Part shown: piece by piece, positions 21,370 to 31,397 of the stretch
Position numbering within the stretch: the stretch's first letter is position 1
Layout: the number at the start of each line of letters is the position of its first letter
Source: Bartonella tribocorum
Lineage (GTDB): Bacteria > Pseudomonadota > Alphaproteobacteria > Rhizobiales > Rhizobiaceae
DNA: 64,000 bases
Direction of reading: 5' to 3'
Assembly (NCBI RefSeq): GCF_002778015.1
Contig: NZ_NJPP01000001.1
Coordinates: 124,262 to 188,261 of the forward strand
Made by a program: the position numbers and the translations under genes
Notes under the pieces: model-generated
What the model was told of the DNA's origin: nothing
Seen by the model: the letters and a program-made list of their open reading frames with translations, nothing else
Databases searched by the model: none

Positions 21370-22371
21370 TTATTTTTTACTTTGGCGCTCTTTAACAATA
21401 ACATTTCCTTTATAGAGTTTTAACGTAACTTCACCTTCGACACATTCTTGAAATAAATCAACCGCGTCCTGCAACATCTTACGTTCAGGAGAAAACAAAA
21501 AGCCATAATAAATGAGTTCTGCATATCGTGGCATCGGTTCATCTTTCAAATGCGTTGCAAAACGATTTAGCATTAAAGATTTTATCGCTCTGTGAGCTGT
21601 TAAAAGGATGGTTTCACTAGTGTCTTCATCAATACCCCGCGATTTCATATCTACAAAGTGATTTTCTAGCAAGTCTAACCGATCAATACCATTGCCCATA
21701 ATGATTTAATTCTGCAAGTAACGTTGCAGGAGATAAATTTTTTCCCTTGATTGAAACAGCCATCACCTTTTTTAAAGCTAAGAATGATTCTGGTTGCTTT
21801 ATCGTGAGATATTCACGTAAAAGAGTCTATATATGGACATATTTAGGAACACGTAAAGCGCTGGATCTTCTAAAATCTTTCCTTCTGATAAAGCAGATAA
21901 TAAATTTGCATCCACTAAAAAAGGTGCTTCATCTTGCTTATCCTTTTCTACAAAAACTTGATGTGTACGAGAAAACTCAAAGAGATCTGTCCAACTCTTA
22001 AAATCCCAATCACGCCATAGAGCAATAATTTTTATATTAGGATTAAGAACATAAGCAGAAAGCTTAAAGCATACCTGACCAACCCGTTTCCCATGAACAA
22101 TTGCATCTTCCCCTGTTTCCCTAGAATTTTCAGCCAAACCTTTGGAAATAACAAAATCACGAACAAATTCTTTACGCAAATCTTCAATGTAGATTTTTTA
22201 ACACCCAGCATTTCAGCTTTGCGACGAGCAAGTTCTCATTCTTCCCCCTGCCCCAAATCCGCTGTAAAGTTTACAACTTCAAGGCCTCGCATACCTTGCA
22301 ACCATTTGAGAACAATTGACGTACCCAATCCCCCCGAATAAACCAAAATAACTTTTCTAATATTTGGCACT
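21370..22371 (-). pseudogene. argG: Argininosuccinate synthase remnant
   Basis: Decayed argG, last-but-one step of arginine synthesis. Reading the minus strand from 22371, translation gives a recognisable ArgG start ([26 protein letters not shown]), then an in-frame TGA. Next come a frame change into KEFVRDFV, a missing block, and [19 protein letters not shown]. The central catalytic part is largely deleted. The C-terminal domain resumes with [14 protein letters not shown], shifts frame again, and ends with [16 protein letters not shown] and [12 protein letters not shown]. Several independent lesions make function impossible. The two longest surviving frames (21370-21699 and 21799-22179) should not be annotated as genes. 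Confidence 0.93.
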
Positions 22372-22549
22372 TTTTCATTCTAACGTTCTATACGAGTTGC
22401 TTTTTTTATTTTTTCTCAAAAATCAAAACGACACAAGAAATATTAAAATAAATTCTCTTTAAACAACATTAAAAAGACGCAAAAAGCGTAGATAAGAATG
22501 CCTCGGACTGTAAATAGTGAACGCTGCTTAAAAATGAGAGGAGATTTAC

Positions 22550-23191
22550 GTGTCGTTTCTACCGGAGTGGTCTATTCTTGTACAATTTGCTCTAGCATCG
22601 TTGATTTTAGCACTTATTCCAGGACCTGATATGATGCTTTCTGTAGGACGAACCATTACACAAAGCAAAAAAGCTGGAATTATGTGCGCTTTGGGAAGTG
22701 CAACAGGATTTGCCATTCAAGTTACCGCCGTAGCTCTTGGCTTATCAGCGCTTATTTTTGCTTCGCCACGCACTTTTGTTCTTCTGAAAATTGTCGGCGC
22801 CTTTTATCTTTTATGGTTTGCCTTTCAAGCATTACGGAAAAAACCTACACTTTCTTTTGAACCAACATCTGCTAAATCTCAAAGCTCTAAACGTAACTAT
22901 CTTGCTGGTATTGGAATTAATCTTCTCAATCCTAAAGTCATACTCTTTAACGCGACATTCTTACCACAATTTATCAATGCGAATGATCCTATGGTGACAC
23001 AAAAATTACTCTTTTTAGGACTCTCTTATATTCCTATTTCTTTGCCTATTACAATTTCAGTTGTTTTTACAGCGCATAAACTTACCAAAACCCTTAAACA
23101 AAACCCTCTTTATCTTCGCTTTCTTGACTGGCTTATTGCTGGTGTTTTTACCAGCTTTGCCCTTCATATTCTTTTCGTTATAAAAAATTGA
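22550..23191 (+). CDS. LysE/RhtB-family amino-acid exporter
   Basis: Inner-membrane protein of 213 residues with about six hydrophobic helices. The family signature is LIPGPDMMLSVGRTITQSKKAG near residues 22-43 and a later GIGINLLNPKVILF. LysE/RhtB proteins export amino acids or related small molecules; the substrate cannot be read from sequence. The GTG start at 22550 is preceded by GAGAGGAGA, a good ribosome site. It stands alone, divergent from the argG remnant. Confidence 0.88.
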   Translation: MSFLPEWSILVQFALASLILALIPGPDMMLSVGRTITQSKKAGIMCALGSATGFAIQVTAVALGLSALIFASPRTFVLLKIVGAFYLLWFAFQALRKKPTLSFEPTSAKSQSSKRNYLAGIGINLLNPKVILFNATFLPQFINANDPMVTQKLLFLGLSYIPISLPITISVVFTAHKLTKTLKQNPLYLRFLDWLIAGVFTSFALHILFVIKN

Positions 23192-23948
23192 TTTATAAAG
23201 TGTAATTGATCGTTTTTAATTTAAATAATAACTCTAGATATCTTATGAAATTCTATCCTTTTAAATCTGTGTATGTTGAATAAAACAATAGCTGTCCACT
23301 GTACACCACAAGAAAAGCTTCAATTGTTATGTAGATAAAAATTATCTAAGATAAAGAATATTTTTTATGAACTGTATCAAATAGCAAAAACTGTTACCAC
23401 ATTGAAAGCTAAAAACAAAATGCTGATAATACACACTCATTAAACCTAAATCATGCATTTTACAGAAGTTTTTGTATTATACTCTTCATAGGCATGATCC
23501 ATGAGATGGAGAGTACATTAAAAATGCTTTTTTAAAAACATATCAATGGACAAAACAGTGGTATTTATATTTTAGACACGCCACTTTGTGTGTGAAGTGT
23601 GATCTTATTAAAAAATGTAACAAACAAAAGCATAAGCAATGTATATTTCCACTTTCTAAAATAATTACCATCGATGCTTTTAAAAGTCATAAAGTCGAAG
23701 TATAAAGAGTGTGAGAGTGAAGTGGAAATAAGTGAGCAATCTTCGAGACTTTCCTCTAAATGAGGTTGACGCTTAATTTTAGAGATTACGCAAAAAAACT
23801 TTATGCAATATTTTTTTCCCTATTGACCCCATAAAAGATGAGACTGGTCATCTCGTACTTATCCATCTTAATCTCTGTTTCATACATGCTATTATATGTT
23901 GATTTATGGAAAAAAGCACAGGCTTTATATCGTTAAAAGTCGCGTTAA
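23192..23948. other. Gene-free region with decayed repeat
   Basis: No gene supported in about 750 bp. It holds a copy of the decayed repeat family (about 23345-23560) and further weak similarity (23640-23710) to the region near 35220. No clear terminator follows the exporter gene. Confidence 0.5.
23345..23560 (+). repeat. Decayed repeat family, copy 2
   Basis: The block around 23385 (TTACCACATTGAAAGCT) matches the CGCAACATTGGAAGCT block of the copy at 34725. The block at 23465-23490 (TTTTTGTATTATACTCTTCATA) matches TTTTGTATTATACTTTTCATA at 35131-35151, with continued similarity up to about 23545. It is non-coding now. Confidence 0.5.
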
Positions 23949-25175
23949 CTAATGACCAGTGGCATTTTCAAGTTTCAAACGTTCAGATTTCCGTAAGCGC
24001 TCTGAAGCAGATTTAAGTTGTCCGCATGCCGCTAAAATATCGCGTCCACGCGGGGTCCGAATAGGAGAAGCATAGCCCGCTTGATTAACCACATCAGCAA
24101 AACGCTCGATTTGCTCCCAATCAGAACATTGATAATTACTTACAGGCCACGGATTAAAAGGAATTAAATTGATCTTAGCAGGAATCCCCTTCAATAACTG
24201 AATCAATCGCTTAGCATCATCTAAACTATCATTGATATCTTTCAGCATAACATATTCAAATGTGATTCGTTTTGCATTAGACAAACCAGGATAATTACGG
24301 CAAGCATCCATTAATACACTAAGCGGATATTTTTTATTGATAGGGACAAGCATATCCCTTACTGAATCGTGTACGGCATGGAGTGAAATTGCTAACATAA
24401 CACCAATTTCTTCGCCAGTTCGGATAATTCCAGGAACAACTCCACTAGTTGAAAGCGTAATCCGACGTTTTGATAAAGAAAGCCCATCACCATCAGAAGC
24501 AATTAGTAAAGCTTTTTTTACAGCTTCAAAATTATAAAGAGGTTCTCCCATTCCCATCATAACAATATTGGTAATTTTACGCCCTTCAACAGGAACAATT
24601 GCCCCATCAGGAGTATTCTTATCAGGAAAATCTCCTAAACAATCACGCGCAATCAATAACTGTGCCAAAATTTCTTCTTCGGTCAAATTGCGAACAAGCA
24701 TCTGTGTTCCCGTATGACAAAAAGAGCAAGTTAATGTACAGCCTACTTGCGATGAAAGACATAAAGTACCCCGTCCTTCTTCAGGGATATAAACCGTTTC
24801 AATTTCAACGGGCCTTCCAGCCCCACGTGCTGGAAAACGTAAAAGCCATTTACGTGTACCATCCTTTGATATTTGTTCTCCAACAATTTCCGGACGTGCA
24901 ATGGAAAAATGACGTTTAAGTGTTTCCTGCATTGCTTTAGAAATATTTAGCATTTCATCAAAACTTGAAACGCCACGTACATAAAGCCAACGCCAAAGCT
25001 GACGTGCACGCATACGCGTTTGACGCTCTGGTACACCAACAGTCTTTAAAGCTTGCACTATTTCATCTTGCGATAATCCAATTAAAGGGAGCTTAGAACT
25101 CTCCTCCACAACCACATTATCTATTTTTCGTGCTAAACATAAACCGACAGGTCTAAGGTCATAGGAAATGGCCAT
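23949..25175 (-). CDS. rlmN: 23S rRNA A2503 / tRNA A37 C2-methyltransferase RlmN
   Basis: Radical-SAM methyltransferase that puts a C2-methyl group on adenine 2503 of 23S rRNA and on A37 of some tRNAs. The CxxxCxxC cluster site appears as [13 protein letters not shown] after SSQVG, and [21 protein letters not shown] and SLHAVHD follow in family order. The C-terminal catalytic cysteine is in ILAACGQL. The 408-residue length fits the alphaproteobacterial form. It lies 42 bp downstream of the ialB-like gene on the same strand and may share its transcript. Confidence 0.96.
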   Translation of the reverse strand: MAISYDLRPVGLCLARKIDNVVVEESSKLPLIGLSQDEIVQALKTVGVPERQTRMRARQLWRWLYVRGVSSFDEMLNISKAMQETLKRHFSIARPEIVGEQISKDGTRKWLLRFPARGAGRPVEIETVYIPEEGRGTLCLSSQVGCTLTCSFCHTGTQMLVRNLTEEEILAQLLIARDCLGDFPDKNTPDGAIVPVEGRKITNIVMMGMGEPLYNFEAVKKALLIASDGDGLSLSKRRITLSTSGVVPGIIRTGEEIGVMLAISLHAVHDSVRDMLVPINKKYPLSVLMDACRNYPGLSNAKRITFEYVMLKDINDSLDDAKRLIQLLKGIPAKINLIPFNPWPVSNYQCSDWEQIERFADVVNQAGYASPIRTPRGRDILAACGQLKSASERLRKSERLKLENATGH

Positions 25176-25217
25176 TGCTTTCCAATTTACATCACTATTT
25201 TAGAAATTATCAAAACC

Positions 25218-25727
25218 TTAATGGCACTTTTGAGCTGCATTTAAGGCAGCAGTAACCCCTTTTAAGGAATAAGTATAGGCGGTATGCGTTCCCCGTTTTG
25301 ATATGGCTTTTACTGTCATATTATTTCCAGCACGCATAGCAGAAACAAGCTGCTTTTCTAGCTCTGATGACGCCAACCAAGCTGAGGAATCCTTCGTGAA
25401 AAAATCAAAATCCTTATCTCCAATGGTCACTGTTACCCTCGACCCTTCTTGAAGCCTATAACCAGCCATAAACTGCGGTTCAAACGAAATAGGCGATTGA
25501 GAACGCTTGGTAACTAAGAAAAAATTATCACCATGATTAACCGTCGTTGGAAGAGCCTTCAAAGGAATAGATAACACATAACAAATCGTATTTTTGGACG
25601 ATTTATAAGAATAGGTTCCCCACGCTTCAAATTGATTTAAACGGCTTGGCGTTTGCGCGCGCGCTGCTCCAGCTGTAACAAGAACCATTACAGATGCAGC
25701 AATAACAGTCTTTTCAAATATATTCAT
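25218..25727 (-). CDS. IalB-family (invasion-associated locus B) periplasmic protein
   Basis: Secreted protein of 169 residues. A signal peptide (residues 1-24, ending AGAARAQ) is followed by the IalB-domain pattern: the FEAWGTYSY start, ICYVLSIP, VTVTIGDKDFDFFT, and AMRAGNNMTVKAISKRGTHTAYTYSLKGVTAALN near the C-terminus. Two cysteines (ICYV and the terminal KCH) could form a disulfide. Bartonella IalB itself is linked to erythrocyte invasion, but the family has several paralogues in Rhizobiales and this need not be IalB proper. Function is inferred only from family. Confidence 0.88.
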   Translation of the reverse strand: MNIFEKTVIAASVMVLVTAGAARAQTPSRLNQFEAWGTYSYKSSKNTICYVLSIPLKALPTTVNHGDNFFLVTKRSQSPISFEPQFMAGYRLQEGSRVTVTIGDKDFDFFTKDSSAWLASSELEKQLVSAMRAGNNMTVKAISKRGTHTAYTYSLKGVTAALNAAQKCH

Positions 25728-27175
25728 TTAGCTCACTTCTTTAATCTCTAATAAGATTCTCTTCATTGGATCATTGGAAAAGTTTAAACAAACACTCCTC
25801 GATATTCATCGTGTAATTATCCTAACCCCTTCAATAAGCAAAATATCTTACAGCAGTCAGAACAGATTGTTACGTTTCATTGTGACCTTTTAGTCGTTAC
25901 CAAAATATGAACTTTTTATTTAATAATCATATTAAAAAACAGCATTTTTGATTCCACACTACCCATTTCGTTTTTGCATAAAAAACGATTTCTTTAAGCA
26001 ATAGGATTTCAAAAAAAATGAAAATATACCACCACTCTATTAAGAAATAAACCATACTCCTTATATCACAACTAATCTGCTGCAAAACTTTTAAAATACG
26101 CCCTGCACTTCAAAAAAATTTCATAGCCCTGTGAATATCACTTCTAAACTTTACACATTCAATAGTTATGTCCGCAAAATACTCCACTCTTGACCTATTA
26201 TAGTGTACTCATACTGGGTATTCAATATTATCCCGATAGAGCCTTTTCATAATCTTAAAAATATTTTGCAAAAATAATCAAATATTATCAATAGATTAAT
26301 TATAAAACTAAGAGCCTTTATATTCTTCCCCAATAATGATATGCAATTTTGTTTCTTATGATTCTATTTCCCTGTATATTGCATCTCAAATTTTTAATTT
26401 TTGAAATGATTCAAAACAGTTATACAAACTTAACCATATGATTAGTGCATCAGAGAATATCTTCCTTCTTGTTACAAAAATTTCTGAAGGATTCTTTTAT
26501 ATTATTTTTAAGTAATTTATAAATAAAAATATAAAACTCTTCCATCAAACCCAAAGCTATCCTTCTCTTTCGTACCGTACAAAATTGTTTTTTAACGTGA
26601 GCCTCTATACAATTATCTCCCCCTCATACAAAGGATACACTATCTTCTTATTTCTGCTTGATCCTTAATAATATTATCCCTAAACACTCAAACTTAACTT
26701 ACGAAAAATTCAATGTACTCATAAATTTTCCTGTTGATTTCTCCCGCCTCCCTCAAAAGATGAAGATTTTTATCCCAATCTGACCTGTCAACAGTTCGTA
26801 TTTTGTTGAGCGTACTCCTTTTGTCTTCCGATTCATGGGATTCACTTAAATTAAAGGTTCTATAAGTAAGCCCTGCTTTAGCGGTATTACTAAAAGCACT
26901 TAATGTCTTAAAGAAACTTACATATCTTATCTCAACGCCTTATATGATGCTGTTTTACAGCATACAGCATAATGATTAGGTGCTTTAATATATGAGAACA
27001 ATAAAAGATAAATAGCTCGTTTTTGCTGCTTTCTCTTTTAAAAAAGGTTCACTTAGAAATGATTTTCTAAAATCGCATAACATAGTCTTTTGCTACCAGC
27101 CCTTTAAGATACAAATTATATTATTTCTATGCTCTATGGTGTATATTCCGCAATTTACACACTTAATAACCCCTT
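25728..27175. other. Long gene-poor region
   Basis: About 1.45 kb of AT-rich DNA between the ialB-like gene and ptsN. The only coding-like stretch is the start-less ORF at 26694-26939. A 7-bp hairpin with a 3-nt loop (ATGCTGT / ACAGCAT, near 26945-26961) has no T tract. The rest looks like decayed sequence; no RNA gene recognised. Confidence 0.5.
26694..26939 (-). pseudogene. Start-less 81-codon ORF, probable gene fragment
   Basis: On the minus strand the frame from 26939 to the TAA at 26694 is open for 81 codons but has no ATG, GTG or TTG before codon 61. The translation has balanced, protein-like composition, unlike the surrounding AT-rich filler: AKAGLTYRTFNL in the first half, then KIRTVDRSDWDKNLHLLREA, then a helix-like INRKIYEYIEFF. 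I do not recognise the family. It is most likely the 3' part of a lost gene; a rare start codon is less likely. Confidence 0.4.
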
Positions 27176-27640
27176 TTAAGCTGCGTTTGATTCTGAAGTT
27201 TGAATCAATAAAGCATAAAGCGCATTGGCATGATGCGTATTGCGCAATTTTTGTACAACATCAGCATGACGCAAAACACGTGCAATCTGTGATAAAGCTT
27301 TTAAGTGATCTGCACCAGCATTTTCAGGGGCTAGAAGGAGAAAAACGAGATCTATAGGTTCATCATCAAGAGCTTCAAAATCAACAGGACTTTCAAGACG
27401 TGCAAATATACCAACAATCCGATTAATATCAGGTAATTTTCCATGAGGAATCGCAATACCACCACCTAGCCCCGTTGAACCAAGTTTCTCGCGTTGCAAA
27501 ACAATATCAAAAATTACATGCTCACTAAGACCTGTCAGCTGAGACGCTTTTTCAGCTAAAATTTGCAGAACTTGTTTTTTCGAATTAGCCTTAAGAGCCG
27601 GAATAATTCCTTCCGGTGTTATTAACTCACTCAAATTCAT
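27176..27640 (-). CDS. ptsN: Nitrogen PTS enzyme IIA (PtsN)
   Basis: EIIA-Ntr, the last phospho-acceptor of the nitrogen-related PTS, which in relatives signals nitrogen or potassium state by protein contacts rather than by sugar transport. The 154-residue protein has the phospho-histidine in GIAIPHGKL near residues 61-69 and the PTS_IIA_2 segments DLVFLLLAPENAGADHLKAL. In Rhizobiales it normally closes an lptA-lptB-rpoN-hpf-ptsN run; here about 1.2 kb without rpoN or hpf separates it from lptB. Confidence 0.95.
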   Translation of the reverse strand: MNLSELITPEGIIPALKANSKKQVLQILAEKASQLTGLSEHVIFDIVLQREKLGSTGLGGGIAIPHGKLPDINRIVGIFARLESPVDFEALDDEPIDLVFLLLAPENAGADHLKALSQIARVLRHADVVQKLRNTHHANALYALLIQTSESNAA

Positions 27641-28151
27641 CCTTCAATTTTCCTCTTACACGCTCAAATGCTCACTAATACACCTATAAACGGTATCGAA
27701 CCTTAAAGTTCTTTCACTTTTCGCAATATCGCATGTGTTTTTATTTTTAAATTTATAACAAGTGATGGCTTAATACGTCTCATATCACTTTTAACAGAAC
27801 AATAAATAGTGTTTGGCTCCTCATCAACAGCATGAGAAAAGAAAAAAAGAAATGAAGTTTTTCATAAAATTAATTTCCTTAAGACACTTTAAAAAAGCAC
27901 TATTTATAAATTTATTAAACTTGTCACAAGAGTTAATGTACAATTACTCCCCATTAGATTTTTTTCTTTCTTTAAAAATGAGTTCTTCAATAGAACGAGA
28001 AATACATTGAATAGAATAAACCCTTAGTTTGAAAATCGCTTTATAGCCCAAACAAAGCCTTATAACAAGAATCTAAAGGCTATTAAAAATTTAATGATTA
28101 TTTTAAAAGATTCATGGATTCAACCTGATATCTATCGCCGTGCTCCTATTT
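27641..28151. other. Gene-free region beside ptsN
   Basis: About 510 bp without a supportable gene. This is where hpf or the end of rpoN lies in relatives; no recognisable remnant was seen. A 65-codon plus-strand frame at 27813-28010 is lysine- and phenylalanine-rich filler. Confidence 0.45.
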
Positions 28152-28298
28152 TTAAATACGCCATACAAACCAATAAATCACGACAATCCCTATTAAATAA
28201 ACACAATATATAACGGATGCTCCAATTAAAATACCCAAAACAGCACCATCGGCATGTTCTTTGATTCGATAGAGAAAAATACGATGAATATCCTTCAC
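28152..28298 (-). CDS. Possible 48-residue single-pass membrane protein
   Basis: A small frame starting at GTG 28298, immediately after an in-frame TGA, encodes 48 residues. A charged head (MKDIHRIFLYRIKEHADG) is followed by one long hydrophobic helix (about residues 19-45, GAVLGILIGASVIYCVYLIG onward) and ends WRI. The head-plus-helix layout looks protein-like, and GAAAG lies directly before the GTG, although spacing is tight. I do not recognise it; it could also be a fragment left at the lost rpoN/hpf site. Confidence 0.35.
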   Translation of the reverse strand: MKDIHRIFLYRIKEHADGAVLGILIGASVIYCVYLIGIVVIYWFVWRI

Positions 28299-28805
28299 CT
28301 TTCAATAATACACGCATTTATTTACAGCCTCATTTCTCACTCATGATCGCGTTAATCTAGTGATATCTTCTTTGTGATACAATCATAAATAAGCTAAACA
28401 ATAAACTCATCTTATAGTGATAAAGCCTCCTGCACTTCTTAATAAAAATTTTTTAGATACACTCATAAAAGAAGTTTTGGCATAAATAAGGGGATTTTCA
28501 ATAATAATGTAATGAATACAACCATCAGAGAAAATCTTATTGCGCGCCCCAATTAAAAACTTTATCCTAAAATCGTATTTTTTTTTGATTTATAGCCTTT
28601 AACAACATCATCATAGTGTTTACAATAAAGGAACAATTTCTTTTATTTCTGTAATAGAAATAATATATTGATAATATGTTTTATTAATAATTACAACGAA
28701 ACCTCATCTCCCTGCTTTAGAATGTGTTTGATTCCCTAAAATAGCGTTTATGACGACCATATTGTTTCTGTTAAACTTAAATGGAAATGCAGGAAAGCTA
28801 TAAAA
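28299..28805. other. Gene-free region after lptB
   Basis: About 500 bp of AT-rich DNA downstream of lptB on the minus strand, at the place where rpoN lies in other Rhizobiales. No RpoN motif was visible in the sequence I read, and no clear intrinsic terminator follows lptB. Confidence 0.45.
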
Positions 28806-29600
28806 TCATAGAGAAAACTGATTGCCCAAATAAATCCTGCGAACATCAACATTGTTGATAATATCATGAGGACGACCGTGAACTAATACTTTGCCAGTGT
28901 GAATAATATAAGCCCGGTCGACAAGTCCTAATGTCTCGCGTACATTATGATCTGTTATTAAAACACCAATGCCACGCCTCGTTAAATGACGAATAAGCTG
29001 TTGAATATCAAAAATAGCGATAGGATCAATTCCTGCAAATGGTTCATCAAGTAACATAAAATTAGGACGAGAAGCTAAAGCGCGCGCAATTTCAAGTCGT
29101 CGACGTTCACCTCCAGATAACGAAAGTGCAGGCATTTTACGTAAATGATCAATTTTAAACTCATGTAAAAGGCTATCTAACTCTTCACGTTGTTTAAGGC
29201 GATCTTTTTCAACAACCTCTAAAACAGCTTTAATGTTATTTTCAACTGATAGACCACGAAAAATAGAAGCCTCCTGCGGAAGATACCCAATACCTAAACG
29301 CGCACGCCGATACATCGGAAGATGCGTAATATCAAACCCATCGATTTTAATGGACCCTCCATCAGATTTTATGAGCCCCGTAACCATATAAAAACAAGTC
29401 GTTTTACCTGCCCCATTAGGCCCTAAAATGCCAACAGCTTCTCCTGTGCGGATACCAAAAGAAACACCATTAACCGTTGGTCTTCCTCGATAAACTTTAA
29501 TCAAATGACTGGCAATCAAAGTCCCTTTTAAGCGCTTTTTTGAAGCTTCACTTGCAAGATCATACCCATCAGTCTGTTTTTTTCTTTTGATTCCAAACAT
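28806..29600 (-). CDS. lptB: LPS export ABC transporter ATPase LptB
   Basis: Cytoplasmic ATPase of the LptB2FG transporter that pulls lipopolysaccharide out of the inner membrane. Walker A GPNGAGKTT is near residues 58-66, the signature LSGGERRRLEIARAL near 159-173, and Walker B FMLLDEPFAGID near 180-191, with a D-loop and switch histidine in LITDHNVRETL. The first 25-30 residues are a polar extension typical of alphaproteobacterial LptB. It starts 6 bp after lptA. Confidence 0.97.
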   Translation of the reverse strand: MFGIKRKKQTDGYDLASEASKKRLKGTLIASHLIKVYRGRPTVNGVSFGIRTGEAVGILGPNGAGKTTCFYMVTGLIKSDGGSIKIDGFDITHLPMYRRARLGIGYLPQEASIFRGLSVENNIKAVLEVVEKDRLKQREELDSLLHEFKIDHLRKMPALSLSGGERRRLEIARALASRPNFMLLDEPFAGIDPIAIFDIQQLIRHLTRRGIGVLITDHNVRETLGLVDRAYIIHTGKVLVHGRPHDIINNVDVRRIYLGNQFSL

Positions 29601-29606
29601 GAAATC

Positions 29607-30206
29607 TTAATGGCCATTCTTTTGATTTTGTTTAAAAATAATAGAAACACGGCCTTTTTTTTCAGACGTCTCACACCCTTCTAAAAAAGCCTCTCCGCTT
29701 TCCATATTTGCTGTTAATTTGCACCCCGTTGCCACATTGTCACCATCCTTTAACACAACATGCTTCCCTGTCAAACGCATCGTTTTTGATTTTCCATCAA
29801 AAACGCCTTTATCACCCGTAGCAATTTGCGTAGCAATTTTTATATAAACTTTTCCGAAAGCTTCCATTTTTTGTATGCCCGACGAACCCAAAAGAGCAAT
29901 AGATGATGCCTTTGGATCTTCCTTATTCCTATCCGTTTCTTTATAGTCTTTATCGTAATAAACAACTAGCTTTGCCGTTCGTAAAAGACGTTCACCTTGC
30001 ATGACTGAAACATCGCCCTTAAAAAGCGCTATCCCTTCTTTATCACGTATTTCTAAAGAATCTGCGTGAAGTTCTACCGGTTCTTTGTCGTTTGATAGAC
30101 TTATTCCAAAATGAGTCCCTTGACCATATCCTAAAACTGTTCCTCCTCCTAACATTCCCATGCTAAAAGCCAATACCATACTTATCCAATTTTTATATGA
30201 TCTCAT
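29607..30206 (-). CDS. lptA: LPS transport periplasmic protein LptA
   Basis: Periplasmic bridge protein carrying LPS between LptC and LptD. The protein (199 residues) has a signal-like N-terminus (residues 1-28). It also shows the OstA-type repeat pattern PVELHADSLEIRDKEGIALF, GDVSVMQGERLLRTAKLVVYY, YIKIATQIATGDKGVFDG and GKHVVLKDGDNVATGCKL. It sits between lptC (75 bp upstream) and lptB (6 bp downstream). Confidence 0.93.
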   Translation of the reverse strand: MRSYKNWISMVLAFSMGMLGGGTVLGYGQGTHFGISLSNDKEPVELHADSLEIRDKEGIALFKGDVSVMQGERLLRTAKLVVYYDKDYKETDRNKEDPKASSIALLGSSGIQKMEAFGKVYIKIATQIATGDKGVFDGKSKTMRLTGKHVVLKDGDNVATGCKLTANMESGEAFLEGCETSEKKGRVSIIFKQNQKNGH

Positions 30207-30281
30207 TATTTAAATTCTTCTGTTTGTACAGTCGCATACTTCTCTTTTAAAGATCCCTTAAAGATTCGTATTGATAGTGCG

Positions 30282-30926
30282 TCATTGCTTTTGGAGCACT
30301 AAATGCACACCATCATAGAAATACATGTTTTTTCCTTTTTCTCGAATTTTTAAGGCATTTGCGGCAAGATGAAAACCGGGGCGTTGAATATTAACACGTT
30401 GATCTGTTTTTAACTGTCCCTCGGATAAATTAATATTAGCCGACATAAATTGTGCCATCATTCCATCATTCGTCGTAATAGTGAATGGCTTATCCAACTG
30501 TAAAAAACCATTAATGTTATCGTAAACGCCCCCTTGTGCTGCAAGAAAAACCTGTCTTTGTTGGCCCATAAATACTTTCGCTGTTATGTTTTGCAACCCG
30601 ATTATTCCAGAACGCGTATGATCTTGAAATGCCTTTTCTGCTTTAAGCCAATAAGGTTCATGAGCACGCGTATACCCTTCTAATTTTGGATTGAGCATCG
30701 TCAAGTTCATCACTCCATTCTCTTCATTACGCAAAGGCAGAGGATTAGAAGTAACAGGAACTAAGAAAAACGTAAACCAGTAAAAAACCAGCGCTGAAAC
30801 GAACGCTAAGAGGGGTAAAAAAATTTTTAATAGGCTAATACGACGCGAATGCTGGGATGCTTTTTTAAAAACATCTCCAACAGATAATTGCATTGAGAAG
30901 ATTTCATGATGATTGTGTACGGACAT
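30282..30926 (-). CDS. lptC: LPS export periplasmic protein LptC
   Basis: Inner-membrane-anchored LPS carrier that receives LPS from LptB2FG and hands it to LptA. One N-terminal transmembrane helix (about residues 35-55, LPLLAFVSALVFYWFTFFLV) is followed by a periplasmic domain with MLNPKLEGYT, YDNINGFLQLDKP and a C-terminal FYDGVHLVLQ strand typical of the family. The Lpt gene order confirms the assignment. Sequence identity within LptC is low, so motif evidence is modest. Confidence 0.9.
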   Translation of the reverse strand: MSVHNHHEIFSMQLSVGDVFKKASQHSRRISLLKIFLPLLAFVSALVFYWFTFFLVPVTSNPLPLRNEENGVMNLTMLNPKLEGYTRAHEPYWLKAEKAFQDHTRSGIIGLQNITAKVFMGQQRQVFLAAQGGVYDNINGFLQLDKPFTITTNDGMMAQFMSANINLSEGQLKTDQRVNIQRPGFHLAANALKIREKGKNMYFYDGVHLVLQKQ

Positions 30927-31111
30927 ACTCTCCTAATCTCTTAAATATTCCGCATTTTTAATCTGTATAACCTTTATAAGCGGTATTTTCAAATTTTGTT
31001 TCTTGAAATTTGTCTTTTCTTTGTTTTATTTTGCTTTTATCCGTTTATATATTGTAATATGCATGGAGTGCACAATTATAAAAAAGTTTTTTGTGTGAAA
31101 GTGAGGCTATT

Positions 31112-31390
31112 GTGGTTAAATCAGAGCTTGTGCAAATTATTGCTCGTCATAACCCGCATCTTTTTCAACGGGATGTGGAAAATATTGTAAATGCTATTTT
31201 TGAGGAAATTTCAACAGCGCTTGCAAATGGTGATCGCGTTGAACTTCGTGGATTTGGAGCTTTTTCTGTAAAAAGCCGTTCTGCCCGTAATGGACGTAAT
31301 CCACGAACAGGTGAAGCCGTTGCTGTTGAAGAAAAGTGGATTCCTTTTTTTAAAACTGGCAAGGATTTACGCGACCGTCTTAATCAGTGA
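31112..31390 (+). CDS. ihfB: Integration host factor subunit beta
   Basis: DNA-bending nucleoid protein that pairs with IhfA. The GTG at 31112 follows GAGG and gives 92 residues starting [16 protein letters not shown], the usual start; an upstream in-frame ATG at 31091 lacks a good ribosome site. The beta arm motif [10 protein letters not shown] near residues 61-70 is intact. It is 7 bp upstream of a LapA-domain gene, an association common in proteobacteria. Confidence 0.95.
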   Translation: MVKSELVQIIARHNPHLFQRDVENIVNAIFEEISTALANGDRVELRGFGAFSVKSRSARNGRNPRTGEAVAVEEKWIPFFKTGKDLRDRLNQ

Positions 31391-31397
31391 GAAACTT

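Noticed and set aside
21370-22179. Two separate small genes of 109 and 126 codons
   Set aside because: Both translate to pieces of one argininosuccinate synthase, so they are parts of one pseudogene.
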